From NCBI GenBank assembly GCA_028242535.1, contig JAOJYB010000009.1, positions 1 to 37,482 of the forward strand: 37,482 nucleotides of DNA, written 5' to 3'. The notes beneath the pieces were generated by a model. It made no database searches. It saw nothing but the letters and a program-made list of their open reading frames with translations, and was not told the origin of the DNA. Below, one piece after another: positions 7,342-15,010 of the stretch (position 1 is the first letter of the stretch; each line of letters starts with the position of its first letter). Source of the stretch: Candidatus Nitrosopelagicus sp. Its GTDB lineage: Archaea; Thermoproteota; Nitrososphaeria; Nitrososphaerales; Nitrosopumilaceae. Made by a program: the position numbers and the translations under genes.

Positions 7342-8802
7342 TTATTTTGTAAGTGTTTTAACGCGTTTTTCTAATAAAGTTAAAGATTTTTTCACACTGT
7401 CATTTTGAGTTTTAATATGTTTTTTCAGTGTTATAATTTTGCGAGTTCTTTGCCCAATCATTCGTTTTTGTTCTGATATTCCAGATGAGCCTTTTGATTT
7501 TCGTTGTTTAAGAGATGAAATGACGGTAGTTTTTTGAATTAGTTCAAAGAGTTTTGATGGTTTTATCTCTTTAATTCCAAGAGATTCAATATCATCTAGA
7601 TCAAGATCAGAGAGTATCTTTTTTGAATTGTGTGAAAGTTGAACAAGATTACCAACTATATTATGTGCAGTACGAAATGGAATTTTTTCAAGTACTAAAT
7701 TTTCAGCCAAATCTAGTGCAATTAAAAATCCATCTTCGGTTGCTTTTTGCATTTTTTCTTGATTAACTGTAAGTTCAGAGAGCATTGATTTTATTATAAT
7801 TAGTGCAGTGATGGATGTTTTTGATGTCGACCAAATTGAGGATTTGATTTGCTGTAAGTCTCGACTATATCCAGAAGAAAGTCCTTTGGTGGTAGTTAAG
7901 ATAGATGTCAAATGTCCAATAACCTGTGATGTCTTTCCACGTGTAAGCTCTAAGATGTCTGGATTTTTCTTTTGTGGCATTACACTTGAAGGAGATGTAA
8001 AATCATCAGATAATTCAATAAATGAGAATTCAGTAGATGACCAGATGATAAAGTCCTCAGATAATCTACTTAGGTTTGTCATCATAATTGCAGAATTTGC
8101 AACATATTCTGCCACAAAGTCACGTGTACTTGTAGCATCAATTGAGTTTTCAATAAGAGATGGAAACCCAAGCATTTTTGCAGTACTGTCTCTATCAATT
8201 GGTAAACTAGTTCCACCTACAGGACCTGCACCTAAAGGGCTTTGATTAACGCGTGTATATAATGACATGAATCTGTCTAAATCACGTAATAATGAATCAG
8301 CATAAGACAAAAGATAATGAGAAAATACACCAACTTGAGCTTGTTGAAGATGAGTGTAAAGAGGCATTATTGATTTAGTATTTTCTTGTGCTGTTTTTAG
8401 CATAGTAGAGATTGTTTCAAGTAGACATTGTAATAGTATGTTAATGTCATCACGAATTTTTAATCTAATATCAAGTGCAACTTGATCATTTCGTGAACGT
8501 GCAGTATGCATTTTTCCACCATTTTCAAGTCCAGTTTTCTTGATTACTAGTGATTCTATCAGTTCATGAATATCTTCGGGTTCAAAATCAGGTTGTGATA
8601 TGTTTCCTCCCTTTAATTCTTCGAGTGCAATCAATATTTTTTTTACTTCGATTTTTGTTAGAAGTTTATTTTCATATAACATGATAACATGGGCTTCACT
8701 TCCAATAATATCATAAAATGCAATATCTGAATCGTCTTTAAGTGATGAAACATAACTTAGAGTGATATCATCAAGAGTTTTTCCCAGTCTAGAACGATAC
8801 AT
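7342..8802 (-). CDS. argH: Argininosuccinate lyase
   Basis: Last step of arginine synthesis: splits argininosuccinate into arginine and fumarate; cytosolic homotetramer of the fumarase/aspartase superfamily. The superfamily signature is SSVMPQKKNPDILE (GSSxMPxKxN-type loop), and the N-terminus MYRSRLGKTL and the HTARSRNDQVALD motif are typical of ArgH. Length 486 aa is normal. The true start is the ATG at 8802. The TTG three bases upstream can also be read but has no advantage, and the promoter geometry places initiation at 8802. Its promoter is shared with the divergent gene at 8851. Confidence 0.95.
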   Translation of the reverse strand: MYRSRLGKTLDDITLSYVSSLKDDSDIAFYDIIGSEAHVIMLYENKLLTKIEVKKILIALEELKGGNISQPDFEPEDIHELIESLVIKKTGLENGGKMHTARSRNDQVALDIRLKIRDDINILLQCLLETISTMLKTAQENTKSIMPLYTHLQQAQVGVFSHYLLSYADSLLRDLDRFMSLYTRVNQSPLGAGPVGGTSLPIDRDSTAKMLGFPSLIENSIDATSTRDFVAEYVANSAIMMTNLSRLSEDFIIWSSTEFSFIELSDDFTSPSSVMPQKKNPDILELTRGKTSQVIGHLTSILTTTKGLSSGYSRDLQQIKSSIWSTSKTSITALIIIKSMLSELTVNQEKMQKATEDGFLIALDLAENLVLEKIPFRTAHNIVGNLVQLSHNSKKILSDLDLDDIESLGIKEIKPSKLFELIQKTTVISSLKQRKSKGSSGISEQKRMIGQRTRKIITLKKHIKTQNDSVKKSLTLLEKRVKTLTK

Positions 8803-8820
8803 CAACTTGGATTCAAAATC

Positions 8821-8832
8821 GCTATATATAGC
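8821..8832. promoter_or_regulatory. Palindromic bidirectional TATA box
   Basis: GCTATATATAGC is a perfect 12-bp palindrome whose centre (8826.5) is 24.5 bp from the ATG at 8851 and 24.5 bp from the argH ATG at 8802. No other TATA-like element fits better for either gene, so one box probably serves both. The flank on the plus side (TCAAAATC) looks more BRE-like than the other. Confidence 0.7.
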
Positions 8833-8850
8833 AACTACGGGTTCAATTCA

Positions 8851-9174
8851 ATGACACAGGATGTTAAACAGCTACGAGTGAAAATCTTCGATGAATTATC
8901 ACAGATTGTAGATCCTGAGATTAACACAACAATTACAGAATTGGAATTAATTGATGAAGTGGACATTAGTGAATCTAATGTTAAAGTTGATTTGCATCTA
9001 ACAAGTCCGTTTTGCCCAGCAGTTTTTGGATTTAAGATTGCACAAGATATTCATGATAATCTATTAAGTATACAAGGAATTGAAGACGTAAAGGTCAATG
9101 TCTCAAATCACTTCATGGCTGAACAAATTAACAATCAAGTAAATAACAGTCCAAACCCTCACAAAAAAGATTAG
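8851..9174 (+). CDS. DUF59/MIP18 family Fe-S assembly factor
   Basis: A 107-residue protein of the MIP18/SufT-like family, which helps to mature or deliver Fe-S clusters. The family pattern is visible: FDELSQIVDPEIN (the DPE motif), a central beta strand set, and SPFCPAVFGFKIAQDI carrying the conserved Cys, then GIEDVKVNVS. Residues after about 92 (AEQINNQVNNSPNPHKKD) are a hydrophilic tail. It is convergent with sdhB (three Fe-S clusters), their stops overlapping by 4 bp. A role in SDH maturation is an attractive but unproven reading. Leaderless start from the box at 8821-8832. Confidence 0.88.
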   Translation: MTQDVKQLRVKIFDELSQIVDPEINTTITELELIDEVDISESNVKVDLHLTSPFCPAVFGFKIAQDIHDNLLSIQGIEDVKVNVSNHFMAEQINNQVNNSPNPHKKD

Positions 9175-9950
9175 TCTCTAATTCCTAAAAGATATCCTCT
9201 CAAGAGTTGAATTCCCATTGCAGGGTCAACTCCCTTTGGACAAACTTGACTGCATGAACCAGCAAAATGACATCTCCATATTCCATGAGATTCATCTATA
9301 ACTTTGAGTCGTTTGTTTTTTCCTTTGTCTCTGTCATCAGCGATGTATCTATAGGCTTGTGCTAATGCTTGAGGACCAACAAATGATGTATCCATTGCCA
9401 TAGTTGGGCATGCAGAGTTACACAAACCACATTTGATACAACTAGAAAATTGAATATATTTTTCGACATTTTCAGGGCTTTGTAAAAATTCTCTCATTCC
9501 ACTTTCAGGGTCAATTTCAGAATCATCTCTAATTACATACGGCATGACCTTTTTGTGATTGTTTATCATTCGTTCAAAGCCGACAACCAAATCACGAACC
9601 ACAGGGAAATTATCCATTGGTTCTACAGTAACAGTATCAGAATCTAATTCAGAAATTTTTGTAAAACATGCTAAAGCAGGTTTACCATTAATTTTCATTC
9701 CACAAGAACCGCATGATGCTTGTCTACAGGAATATCTAATTCCAACAGAGTGATCTAAATGTGATTTTACATCCAGTAAAGCATCCAAAACAGTTGTCCA
9801 TTTTTCAATAGGAACAACATAATCATCAAATCTCTCTTCAGAGTTTACATTAGGATTACTACGTTTAATTTTTAATTTTACAGATTTAGTTGATGAGACA
9901 ACAGTTTGAGAACGTTCTTCTGATAATTTAGGGTGAAGTGTTGCCATCAT
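9171..9950 (-). CDS. sdhB: Succinate dehydrogenase iron-sulfur subunit
   Basis: Carries electrons from the flavoprotein to quinone in complex II. The N-terminal ferredoxin domain holds the [2Fe-2S] motif SCRQASCGSCGM and a later Cys (ALACF). The C-terminal domain holds CIKCGLCNSACP and CHFAGSCSQVCPKGVDP, giving the ligands for [4Fe-4S] and [3Fe-4S]. Length 259 aa is normal. It is last in the operon; its ATG overlaps the stop of sdhD (ATGA). A second ATG immediately follows the first. Confidence 0.95.
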   Translation of the reverse strand: MMATLHPKLSEERSQTVVSSTKSVKLKIKRSNPNVNSEERFDDYVVPIEKWTTVLDALLDVKSHLDHSVGIRYSCRQASCGSCGMKINGKPALACFTKISELDSDTVTVEPMDNFPVVRDLVVGFERMINNHKKVMPYVIRDDSEIDPESGMREFLQSPENVEKYIQFSSCIKCGLCNSACPTMAMDTSFVGPQALAQAYRYIADDRDKGKNKRLKVIDESHGIWRCHFAGSCSQVCPKGVDPAMGIQLLRGYLLGIRD

Positions 9951-10300
9951 ACCATCCCCATGCTTGTCATAATTATAGTTCGTGAGCCATATGCAATTAA
10001 TCCTGCCATTGCTGCAAGACAGCCAATTGTAACAGCCTTTTCATATGTTGGACCTTGATTCATTTCCAGTAAAATTACTCTCAAGCCATTAAATCCATGA
10101 ACAGAAATTAAGATTAACAATAACTCAAGCAATAATGCATACCCTACACTTTCATAATTTGCAATTACATTTTCATATGCTAATGATTCATGAAAATCTT
10201 GAGTTAGCCTCATCAGTATGTGAACAACTGTCAAGGATAACGCGCCTATGGCAGTACCATAATGGATTTTCATTATGATGCTTTCTCGTAATACCATCAT
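9947..10300 (-). CDS. sdhD: Succinate dehydrogenase membrane anchor subunit
   Basis: A 117-residue hydrophobic protein with three likely membrane helices: around HYGTAIGALSLTVVHILMRL, YALLLELLLILISVHGFNGLR, and AVTIGCLAAMAGLIAYG. Helix histidines (VVHILMRL and SVHGFNG) are placed like the heme b and quinone-site residues of SdhD. The reading frame is open to 10366, but those codons lie inside sdhC. The ATG at 10300 overlaps the sdhC stop (ATGA) and matches the junctions on either side, so it is the likely start. The subunit name rests on position and topology more than on sequence. Confidence 0.85.
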   Translation of the reverse strand: MMVLRESIIMKIHYGTAIGALSLTVVHILMRLTQDFHESLAYENVIANYESVGYALLLELLLILISVHGFNGLRVILLEMNQGPTYEKAVTIGCLAAMAGLIAYGSRTIIMTSMGMV

Positions 10301-10737
10301 GCGAACATCACCGCCATTCCATACCACATTGCAAGAGCCGCCATACCCAATGTTGCATAGATACATGCTTTACCTTTCATATTGATTGATTGTGGTTTGT
10401 ATGGATAATCAGGTCTCTCTGCTTTACCAATACCATAACCCATTTGTGCAATCATCAATCTAATTCCATTTCCAGTATGAAAGACACACATTCCAATAAC
10501 TAATGCCAAAAAGAGATGACCTTCAGTAGTTTGTGTCATTTCTAATGATTTATCCCAAACAGCTTTTCCATCTAATATGTGACTTGTTTCCCAGATGTGA
10601 CCTATGAAATATGCTAAGAGACCAAGACCTGTTAGACGCATTAAAAGCCAAGCTAATCTTTCGATACCAAATTTTCCAATCTTTCCAGGATTAAGCCATC
10701 CCTTCAGTCCTTCTCTTGCACCAGTCTCTCGTTCCAT
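10297..10737 (-). CDS. sdhC: Succinate dehydrogenase cytochrome b-type subunit
   Basis: A 146-residue membrane anchor. After a basic N-terminus (NPGKIGKFGIERLAWLLMR) come three likely membrane helices, near residues 26-48, 72-95 and 120-144. LLMRLTGLGLLAYFIGHI is the R-x-S/T-G...H pattern of SdhC, and CVFHTGNGIRLM carries the second conserved His region, for heme and quinone binding. Start ATG overlaps the sdhA stop (ATGA). With sdhD it forms a two-protein anchor, unlike the heterodisulfide-reductase-like anchors of Sulfolobus. Confidence 0.9.
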   Translation of the reverse strand: MERETGAREGLKGWLNPGKIGKFGIERLAWLLMRLTGLGLLAYFIGHIWETSHILDGKAVWDKSLEMTQTTEGHLFLALVIGMCVFHTGNGIRLMIAQMGYGIGKAERPDYPYKPQSINMKGKACIYATLGMAALAMWYGMAVMFA

Positions 10738-12449
10738 CAGTATTTTCTCTCCACAGGTTTGTATTTAGTTATAGTAACTGGATGCTTCTTCATAATTGGT
10801 TCGTTTGGATCATAGTAAGCCAGTGTGTGATGAAGGAAGTTGGTATCATCACGTGTTGGGAAATCAGTTCTGGCATGAGCACCACGAGACTCTTTTCTGT
10901 TTAGTGCACCTAATAATACAACTTCAGCAACACGGAACATTGAGTCTAGTTCCATTACATTTTGAAAGTTTGTATTGTATTCTTTTGCTGAATCATCAAC
11001 ATGTTTCCAAGTTTTCTGTTTTAGTTCACGAATTTTTTTGAGACCTTCAGCCAAATCATTGTGATTTCTATAAACATAGGCTTTTGCGTTTAGAGTTTCA
11101 GCAACTTCCTGTTTTACTTCGTATGGATTTACTTCACCACGTCCACGGAATATGCCGTCAAAGATTCTAGTTTCCTCTGCAGATACTAGATGAGTAGGGA
11201 ATTGTGCAGAAGTATATTCTTTTTCAATATAATCAGTAGCCAATGAACCAGTGATTTTTCCCCAAACAATACATTCAGAAGTAGAATTTGCTCCAAGACG
11301 ATTTGCGCCATGAACACTATTACATGCAGCTTCACCTGCAGCCCAGACTCCTTGAAGTTCAGCTGCACCATCAATGTTTGTATGAACCCCACCCATCATA
11401 TAGTGACAAACAGGTCTAACGTCAAGTGGTTCATCTGCAGGATCAATTCCTGAGAATTTAATTGAAATTTCTCTAATACCTCCTAGTTTAGCTTTAATTT
11501 TTTCATCACCAAGATGTCTTAAATCTAATTTTATACAGTCTTCTCCAGTTTCATGTTTGAATCCACGACCTTCATTAATTTCAGTTATTATAGAACGTGA
11601 GACAATATCACGTGGAGCTAATTCCATTTTTCCTGCTGCGTAGTTTTTCATGAAACGGTCACCATCTTTGTTTAGTAGATAACCACCTTCACCTCTAGCA
11701 CCTTCAGTAATTAAAATTCCAGATGGCAAGATTCCAGTAGGATGAAATTGAACAAATTCCATATCTTTTAGTGCCATTCCTGCACGATATGCCATGTCCA
11801 AACCATCAGGAGTTGATGATAATGCATATGTAGAATAACTAAAAATTCTTCCTGCACCACCAGTAGCAATTATCAATGCTTTACCTTTGATAGTGTAAAA
11901 TGATCCAGAAGATGTTTCTATCGCAGTGATTCCACAAAATTGTTTTCCATCATGTATGATTGATGTTATATACCATTCATTTAGAAATTCAATATTATCA
12001 TATTTTTGACATGTATCGTATAGAGTTTGCATTTCAAAAAATCCAACTTTGTCAATAGCATAAGATGCACGTGGGAAACTATATCCACCAAAATTACGTT
12101 GATCAATTTTACCATTTTCTTGTCTTGACCATGGCATACCCCAATGCTCCAATTGAAAAATTTCATTTGGCATCATGTGACATAATTTTTCGGCAGTATC
12201 CTGATCAGCTAAGAAATCACTTCCTTTTACAGTATCATAAATGTGTGATTCTATGGTGTCTCCTTTTTCTTCTTGAATGACTGCTGCAGTTCCTCCTTCG
12301 GCAGACACAGAATGAGAACGCATGACTTGTGTTTTTGCTATTACACCAATCTTAATTTTTGAATTCTTTTTCGCGGCCTCAATGGCTGCACGTAATCCTG
12401 CTAAACCAGAACCTGCAATGATTAGATCAAATTCAATAGAATCCGTCAT
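10737..12449 (-). CDS. sdhA: Succinate dehydrogenase flavoprotein subunit
   Basis: Oxidises succinate to fumarate with covalent FAD. The dinucleotide-binding motif IIAGSGLAGLRAAIEA starts near residue 9, and RSHSVSAEGGTAA holds the His that carries the flavin. The substrate segment is FHPTGILPSGILITEGARGEGG, followed by DLRHLG and MGGVHTNIDG. Length 570 aa is normal. First gene of sdhA-C-D-B, in which every junction is an ATGA overlap. A minus-strand TATA-like element at 12481-12490 would give a roughly 10-base leader. In Nitrososphaerota this complex works in both respiration and carbon assimilation (known of the group, not shown here). Confidence 0.96.
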   Translation of the reverse strand: MTDSIEFDLIIAGSGLAGLRAAIEAAKKNSKIKIGVIAKTQVMRSHSVSAEGGTAAVIQEEKGDTIESHIYDTVKGSDFLADQDTAEKLCHMMPNEIFQLEHWGMPWSRQENGKIDQRNFGGYSFPRASYAIDKVGFFEMQTLYDTCQKYDNIEFLNEWYITSIIHDGKQFCGITAIETSSGSFYTIKGKALIIATGGAGRIFSYSTYALSSTPDGLDMAYRAGMALKDMEFVQFHPTGILPSGILITEGARGEGGYLLNKDGDRFMKNYAAGKMELAPRDIVSRSIITEINEGRGFKHETGEDCIKLDLRHLGDEKIKAKLGGIREISIKFSGIDPADEPLDVRPVCHYMMGGVHTNIDGAAELQGVWAAGEAACNSVHGANRLGANSTSECIVWGKITGSLATDYIEKEYTSAQFPTHLVSAEETRIFDGIFRGRGEVNPYEVKQEVAETLNAKAYVYRNHNDLAEGLKKIRELKQKTWKHVDDSAKEYNTNFQNVMELDSMFRVAEVVLLGALNRKESRGAHARTDFPTRDDTNFLHHTLAYYDPNEPIMKKHPVTITKYKPVERKY

Positions 12450-12480
12450 TATTGAATAAAATTAGAATAGGTTACTTATG

Positions 12481-12490
12481 TATTATAACA
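12481..12490 (-). promoter_or_regulatory. TATA box of the sdhACDB operon
   Basis: Read on the minus strand, TGTTATAATA is centred about 36 bp before the sdhA ATG, predicting a leader of about ten bases. It lies 30 bp from the PadR operator at 12520-12543, close enough for the same regulator to affect both promoters. Confidence 0.45.
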
Positions 12491-12510
12491 AAATATTGAG
12501 GATCGAATCA

Positions 12511-12520
12511 TTAATATATA
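12511..12520 (+). promoter_or_regulatory. TATA box of the padR-type gene
   Basis: TTAATATATA is centred 26 bp before the ATG at 12542, which predicts leaderless transcription starting at or next to the start codon. It touches the tandem operator directly downstream. Confidence 0.65.
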
Positions 12521-12543
12521 TCACTAGCGATATCACTAGTGAT
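12520..12543. promoter_or_regulatory. Tandem 12-bp operator-like repeat on the padR promoter
   Basis: ATCACTAGCGAT (12520-12531) is followed without a gap by ATCACTAGTGAT (12532-12543). The second copy is a perfect palindrome and the first differs by one base. The pair fills the space from the TATA box to the start codon, where a bound dimer would block initiation, so autorepression is the simplest reading. Confidence 0.65.
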
Positions 12544-13027
12544 GTTTGAACAGTGGGCTCAAAGAGTTGGAAGTGCGATACCAAGAGGATTCTCAAGATA
12601 TTACATCTTAAAGCAGTTACAAAAAATGCCACATACTGGAAAGGAGATTATCAATTCTGCAGTTGAAGACAGCGATGGTAAATGGAAACCTTCACCAGGT
12701 CTGATCTATCCATTATTAGGTAGATTACTTGATGAGGGATTGATTGAAGAAACAGAAGATGGGAAATATCAGATTACAGATGAAGGAAAAACAATCTCAA
12801 AAGATTTAGAGGTATTTAACAAAAATATGAAAGAGCAGATAGACACAGTGATGAAAATGGCCAATGTTGGAAAATTTATGGCAATGGATGTTTTAGAAAG
12901 AGTTACTATACTGGGTAACTTATTGAGTTCAAACGTAAGTAATATGACAAATCATGAAGTTGAAAAATATAAGAGATTTCTAAAATCAGAATTAGAAAAG
13001 ATTAAGGAAATGGATTCTAAAAAATAG
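12542..13027 (+). CDS. PadR family transcriptional regulator
   Basis: A 161-residue winged-helix protein. Residues about 18-95 fit the PadR domain: YILKQLQKMPHTGKEIINSAVE, then SPGLIYPLLGRLLDEGLIEE (the recognition helix region) and the wing with YQITDEGKTISKD. The C-terminal part (KNMKEQIDTVMKMANVGKFM... to ...FLKSELEKIKEMDSKK) is helical, as in the PadR dimerisation domain. Start ATG at 12542 rather than GTG at 12539, because the TATA box at 12511-12520 is then at leaderless spacing. The operator at 12520-12543 suggests autoregulation. Divergent from sdhA and followed after 42 bp by a metabolic gene. Confidence 0.9.
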   Translation: MFEQWAQRVGSAIPRGFSRYYILKQLQKMPHTGKEIINSAVEDSDGKWKPSPGLIYPLLGRLLDEGLIEETEDGKYQITDEGKTISKDLEVFNKNMKEQIDTVMKMANVGKFMAMDVLERVTILGNLLSSNVSNMTNHEVEKYKRFLKSELEKIKEMDSKK

Positions 13028-13069
13028 GCTTCAGGCTAATCATAAATAAAACAAGACGGGATAGAATTT

Positions 13070-13927
13070 ATGAAAAAACTTCGAAAATTGATTAATGATA
13101 AATCAAAACCGTTGGTAGTTCCAGGAGTTTATGATGCAATAGGAGCAAAGATTGCTCAAAAAGTTGGATTTGAAGCAATGTTTCAGACAGGTTATGGTAC
13201 ATCTGCCACACTATTAGGAATGCCAGATTATGGATTCATTGGATTATCTGAAACTACAGATAATGCTAGACGCATAGCAAATGCAATATCAGTTCCATTG
13301 ATTGTAGATGTAGATACAGGTTATGGAAATGCATTAACTGTAAAAAAATTACTCCAAGATTTACAAGTTGCAGGAGCATCAGGAATATTTCTCGAAGATC
13401 AAAAATGGCCTAAGAGATGTGGGCATATGAAAGGAAAAGAGGTGGTGCAAAAAGAAGAATATGCAGAAAAATTGGCTGCAGCTGTAGATGCAAAACAAGA
13501 TAAGGATTTCATCATAGTGGCTAGAACCGATGCAAGAGCTACAGAGGGATTAGATGATGCAATTGAGAGAGGTAAATATTATAGAAAAATTGGTGCTGAT
13601 TTAATTTTTGTTGAGGCTCCAAAATCAATAGAAGAAATGAAAAAGATTGGGAAATCAATCAATGCTCCATTAGTTGCAAATATGATTGAAGGGGGTGCAA
13701 CACCAATTAGTTCCACTTCAGCCCTACATAAAATGGGATTTCAACTAATCTTATATCCTCTTTCAATATTATATGCAAATACATTTGCAACTATGAAAAT
13801 ACTAAAGGAATTAAAAAGCAAAGGCACCACAACAAGACTAAAGAAAGATTTAGTTAATTTTGATCAATTTAATGATATTGTAGAATTGTCAAAATTTAGA
13901 AAATTAGAGAATAAATATTCAAAATAA
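13070..13927 (+). CDS. Isocitrate lyase / PEP mutase family enzyme
   Basis: A 285-residue TIM-barrel enzyme of the PEP mutase/isocitrate lyase superfamily, which makes or breaks C-C or C-P bonds of 2-oxo acids. Metal and substrate motifs are visible: VDVDTGYGNA near residue 81, EDQKWPKRCGH with the catalytic Cys (KRCGH) near residues 103-113, and ARTDAR near residue 145. Length fits methylisocitrate lyase (PrpB), dimethylmalate lyase or oxaloacetate hydrolase-type members rather than true isocitrate lyase. If it is a methylisocitrate lyase, its product succinate would feed the sdh operon next door. A TATA-like CATAAATAAA near 13041-13050 gives it its own promoter. Confidence 0.85.
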   Translation: MKKLRKLINDKSKPLVVPGVYDAIGAKIAQKVGFEAMFQTGYGTSATLLGMPDYGFIGLSETTDNARRIANAISVPLIVDVDTGYGNALTVKKLLQDLQVAGASGIFLEDQKWPKRCGHMKGKEVVQKEEYAEKLAAAVDAKQDKDFIIVARTDARATEGLDDAIERGKYYRKIGADLIFVEAPKSIEEMKKIGKSINAPLVANMIEGGATPISSTSALHKMGFQLILYPLSILYANTFATMKILKELKSKGTTTRLKKDLVNFDQFNDIVELSKFRKLENKYSK

Positions 13928-13949
13928 AAAAGAAAAATCAGTAAAGAGT

Positions 13950-14237
13950 TTATTGAGTATTTCTCTTTACTTCAATGTCTATTGTGGAAACATTTCTTGT
14001 CTTACCGTCTTGTGACTCTAAACTTTCAGAGCCTATGGATATATTTCCAATGCTATATCCGGAGTTTTCGGTCTTTCTTGAAATTATTTGTGCAACATCT
14101 ACGGCTCTACCGATACTCATTCCTCGAGCTTTGATGCTGACAGTAGGCAAATTAGCCAATTGGATTAACGTTGAAGTAACGTATGCCATTATTGGTTTTT
14201 TACCTATGAATACAGTGTCTCGTTGTTCGGTTGACAT
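13950..14237 (-). CDS. albA: Alba family DNA/RNA-binding chromatin protein
   Basis: A small (95 aa) dimeric nucleic-acid-binding protein that coats archaeal DNA and binds RNA. The N-terminal FIGKKPIMAYVTSTLIQL carries the lysine pair that contacts DNA (K13, K14; K16/K17 in Sulfolobus). The loop and second helix follow in VSIKARGMSIGRAVDVAQII, and the C-terminus ends in TIDIEVKR. Start ATG at 14237; a minus-strand ATTTAAAT at 14261-14268 lies 27 bp upstream. It is divergent from the HEAT-repeat gene across a 40-bp gap in which the two promoters cross. Confidence 0.95.
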   Translation of the reverse strand: MSTEQRDTVFIGKKPIMAYVTSTLIQLANLPTVSIKARGMSIGRAVDVAQIISRKTENSGYSIGNISIGSESLESQDGKTRNVSTIDIEVKRNTQ

Positions 14238-14277
14238 GCGAGTAAAATATTACGAGGATAATTTAAATCAAGGCAGA

Positions 14278-14811
14278 ATGAATAGAGAGAAAATTTTAGA
14301 ATCACTCAAAAATAATGATTCAAAGCAGAGTGTCATATCAACATTAACTCAGATTGAGGATCCAGAAATTTTACAAGAAATGATAAGATTATTCGATGAT
14401 GAGAAAATAGAGATTAGAGGAGAAGTATTTAGTACATTATTTCTCAATCAAAATGATATCTCAAAGCAGTTGATTTGGGGGCTGGTACATAAGAGTAAAA
14501 ATGTACGAGCAAATGTTACACTAGTATTAGCAAATAGAAATGAAAAAAAATTAATTCAGGAAATTTTAAGATTAACAAAAGATTCTAGTGGATTGGTTAG
14601 GACTTGTGCATATGGCGCATTAGGACATTTAGAGTGTAAAGAAGGAGTAAAAGAACTGCATGAAGGGATTTTTGATTCAAACATCGAGGCTGTAAAAAGT
14701 GCAGCATATGCATTATCAAGAATTGGAGAGAAGATTTCACAAGAAGAAATAGACGAGTTGAAAAAATTTGATGAACCAGACTTTGAGAAAATTTTAAAAC
14801 TTTTTAATTAA
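14278..14811 (+). CDS. HEAT-repeat protein
   Basis: A 177-residue all-helical protein of HEAT/PBS-lyase-like repeats. Recognisable units include IEDPEILQEMIRLFDDEKIE, VHKSKNVRANVTLVLANR, KDSSGLVRTCAYGALGHL and FDSNIEAVKSAAYALSRIGE, with the usual D-x-x-V-R/K and A-x-x-A-L positions. Such proteins usually act as binding scaffolds; the partner is unknown. The frame is open much further upstream, but that part lies antisense to alba. The ATG at 14278 gives MNREKILESLKN and fits a TATA-like TAAAATATTA at 14243-14252. It ends 1 bp before the encoded CCA of the convergent tRNA-Ala. Confidence 0.85.
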   Translation: MNREKILESLKNNDSKQSVISTLTQIEDPEILQEMIRLFDDEKIEIRGEVFSTLFLNQNDISKQLIWGLVHKSKNVRANVTLVLANRNEKKLIQEILRLTKDSSGLVRTCAYGALGHLECKEGVKELHEGIFDSNIEAVKSAAYALSRIGEKISQEEIDELKKFDEPDFEKILKLFN

Positions 14812-14812
14812 A

Positions 14813-14889
14813 TGGTGGACCGAAAGGGATTTGAACCCTTGACCCCACGCATGCCATGCGCGTATTCTACCAGGCTGAACTATCGGCCC
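14813..14889 (-). tRNA. tRNA-Ala (GGC)
   Basis: Minus-strand cloverleaf. The acceptor GGGCCGA pairs with TCGGTCC and contains the G3:U70 wobble that marks tRNA-Ala; the discriminator is A73. Anticodon stem CGCGC/GCGTG encloses loop ATGGCAT, anticodon GGC after U33. T arm AAGGGTTCAAATCCCTT. The CCA end is encoded (14813-14815); the body is 14816-14889. No intron. Confidence 0.95.
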
Positions 14890-14981
14890 ATGAATCTAAT
14901 TGATTCATTTTTTAAAAAATTTACCAACATTTAACTTAATTCTATTCTTGTCAGAAATAGTTTCAGCTAATTTCAGCGGAA

Positions 14982-14989
14982 CTTATAAG
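14982..14989 (+). promoter_or_regulatory. TATA box of FNR-like gene copy 2
   Basis: CTTATAAG is centred 25.5 bp before the ATG at 15011, predicting a leaderless transcript. This is the main reason for choosing that start over the upstream in-frame codons. Confidence 0.6.
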
Positions 14990-15010
14990 GTAACTTATTT
15001 GATCTTAATT

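Noticed and set aside
7808-8245. 145-codon plus-strand frame within argH
   Set aside because: It is antisense to the conserved argH coding sequence, has no start context or known motif, and follows the composition expected of an antisense shadow.
9947-10366. Longer sdhD starting at 10366
   Set aside because: The extra N-terminus lies wholly inside sdhC and has no membrane-anchor features; the ATG at 10300 gives the same ATGA junction as the rest of the operon.
13975-14277. N-terminal extension of the HEAT-repeat protein
   Set aside because: It runs antisense to alba, has no HEAT character, and a promoter and ATG occur at 14243-14280.
14813-14889. Reading the Ala tRNA as tRNA-Pro (TGG)
   Set aside because: That fold breaks the conserved U33; the fold with loop ATGGCAT keeps U33, gives GGC and has the G3:U70 pair of tRNA-Ala.
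14900-15010. Signal-peptide-like N-terminus on FNR copy 2
   Set aside because: The hydrophobic stretch comes from promoter DNA read as protein; the paralogue starts at the position equivalent to 15011 and the TATA box sits inside the extension.
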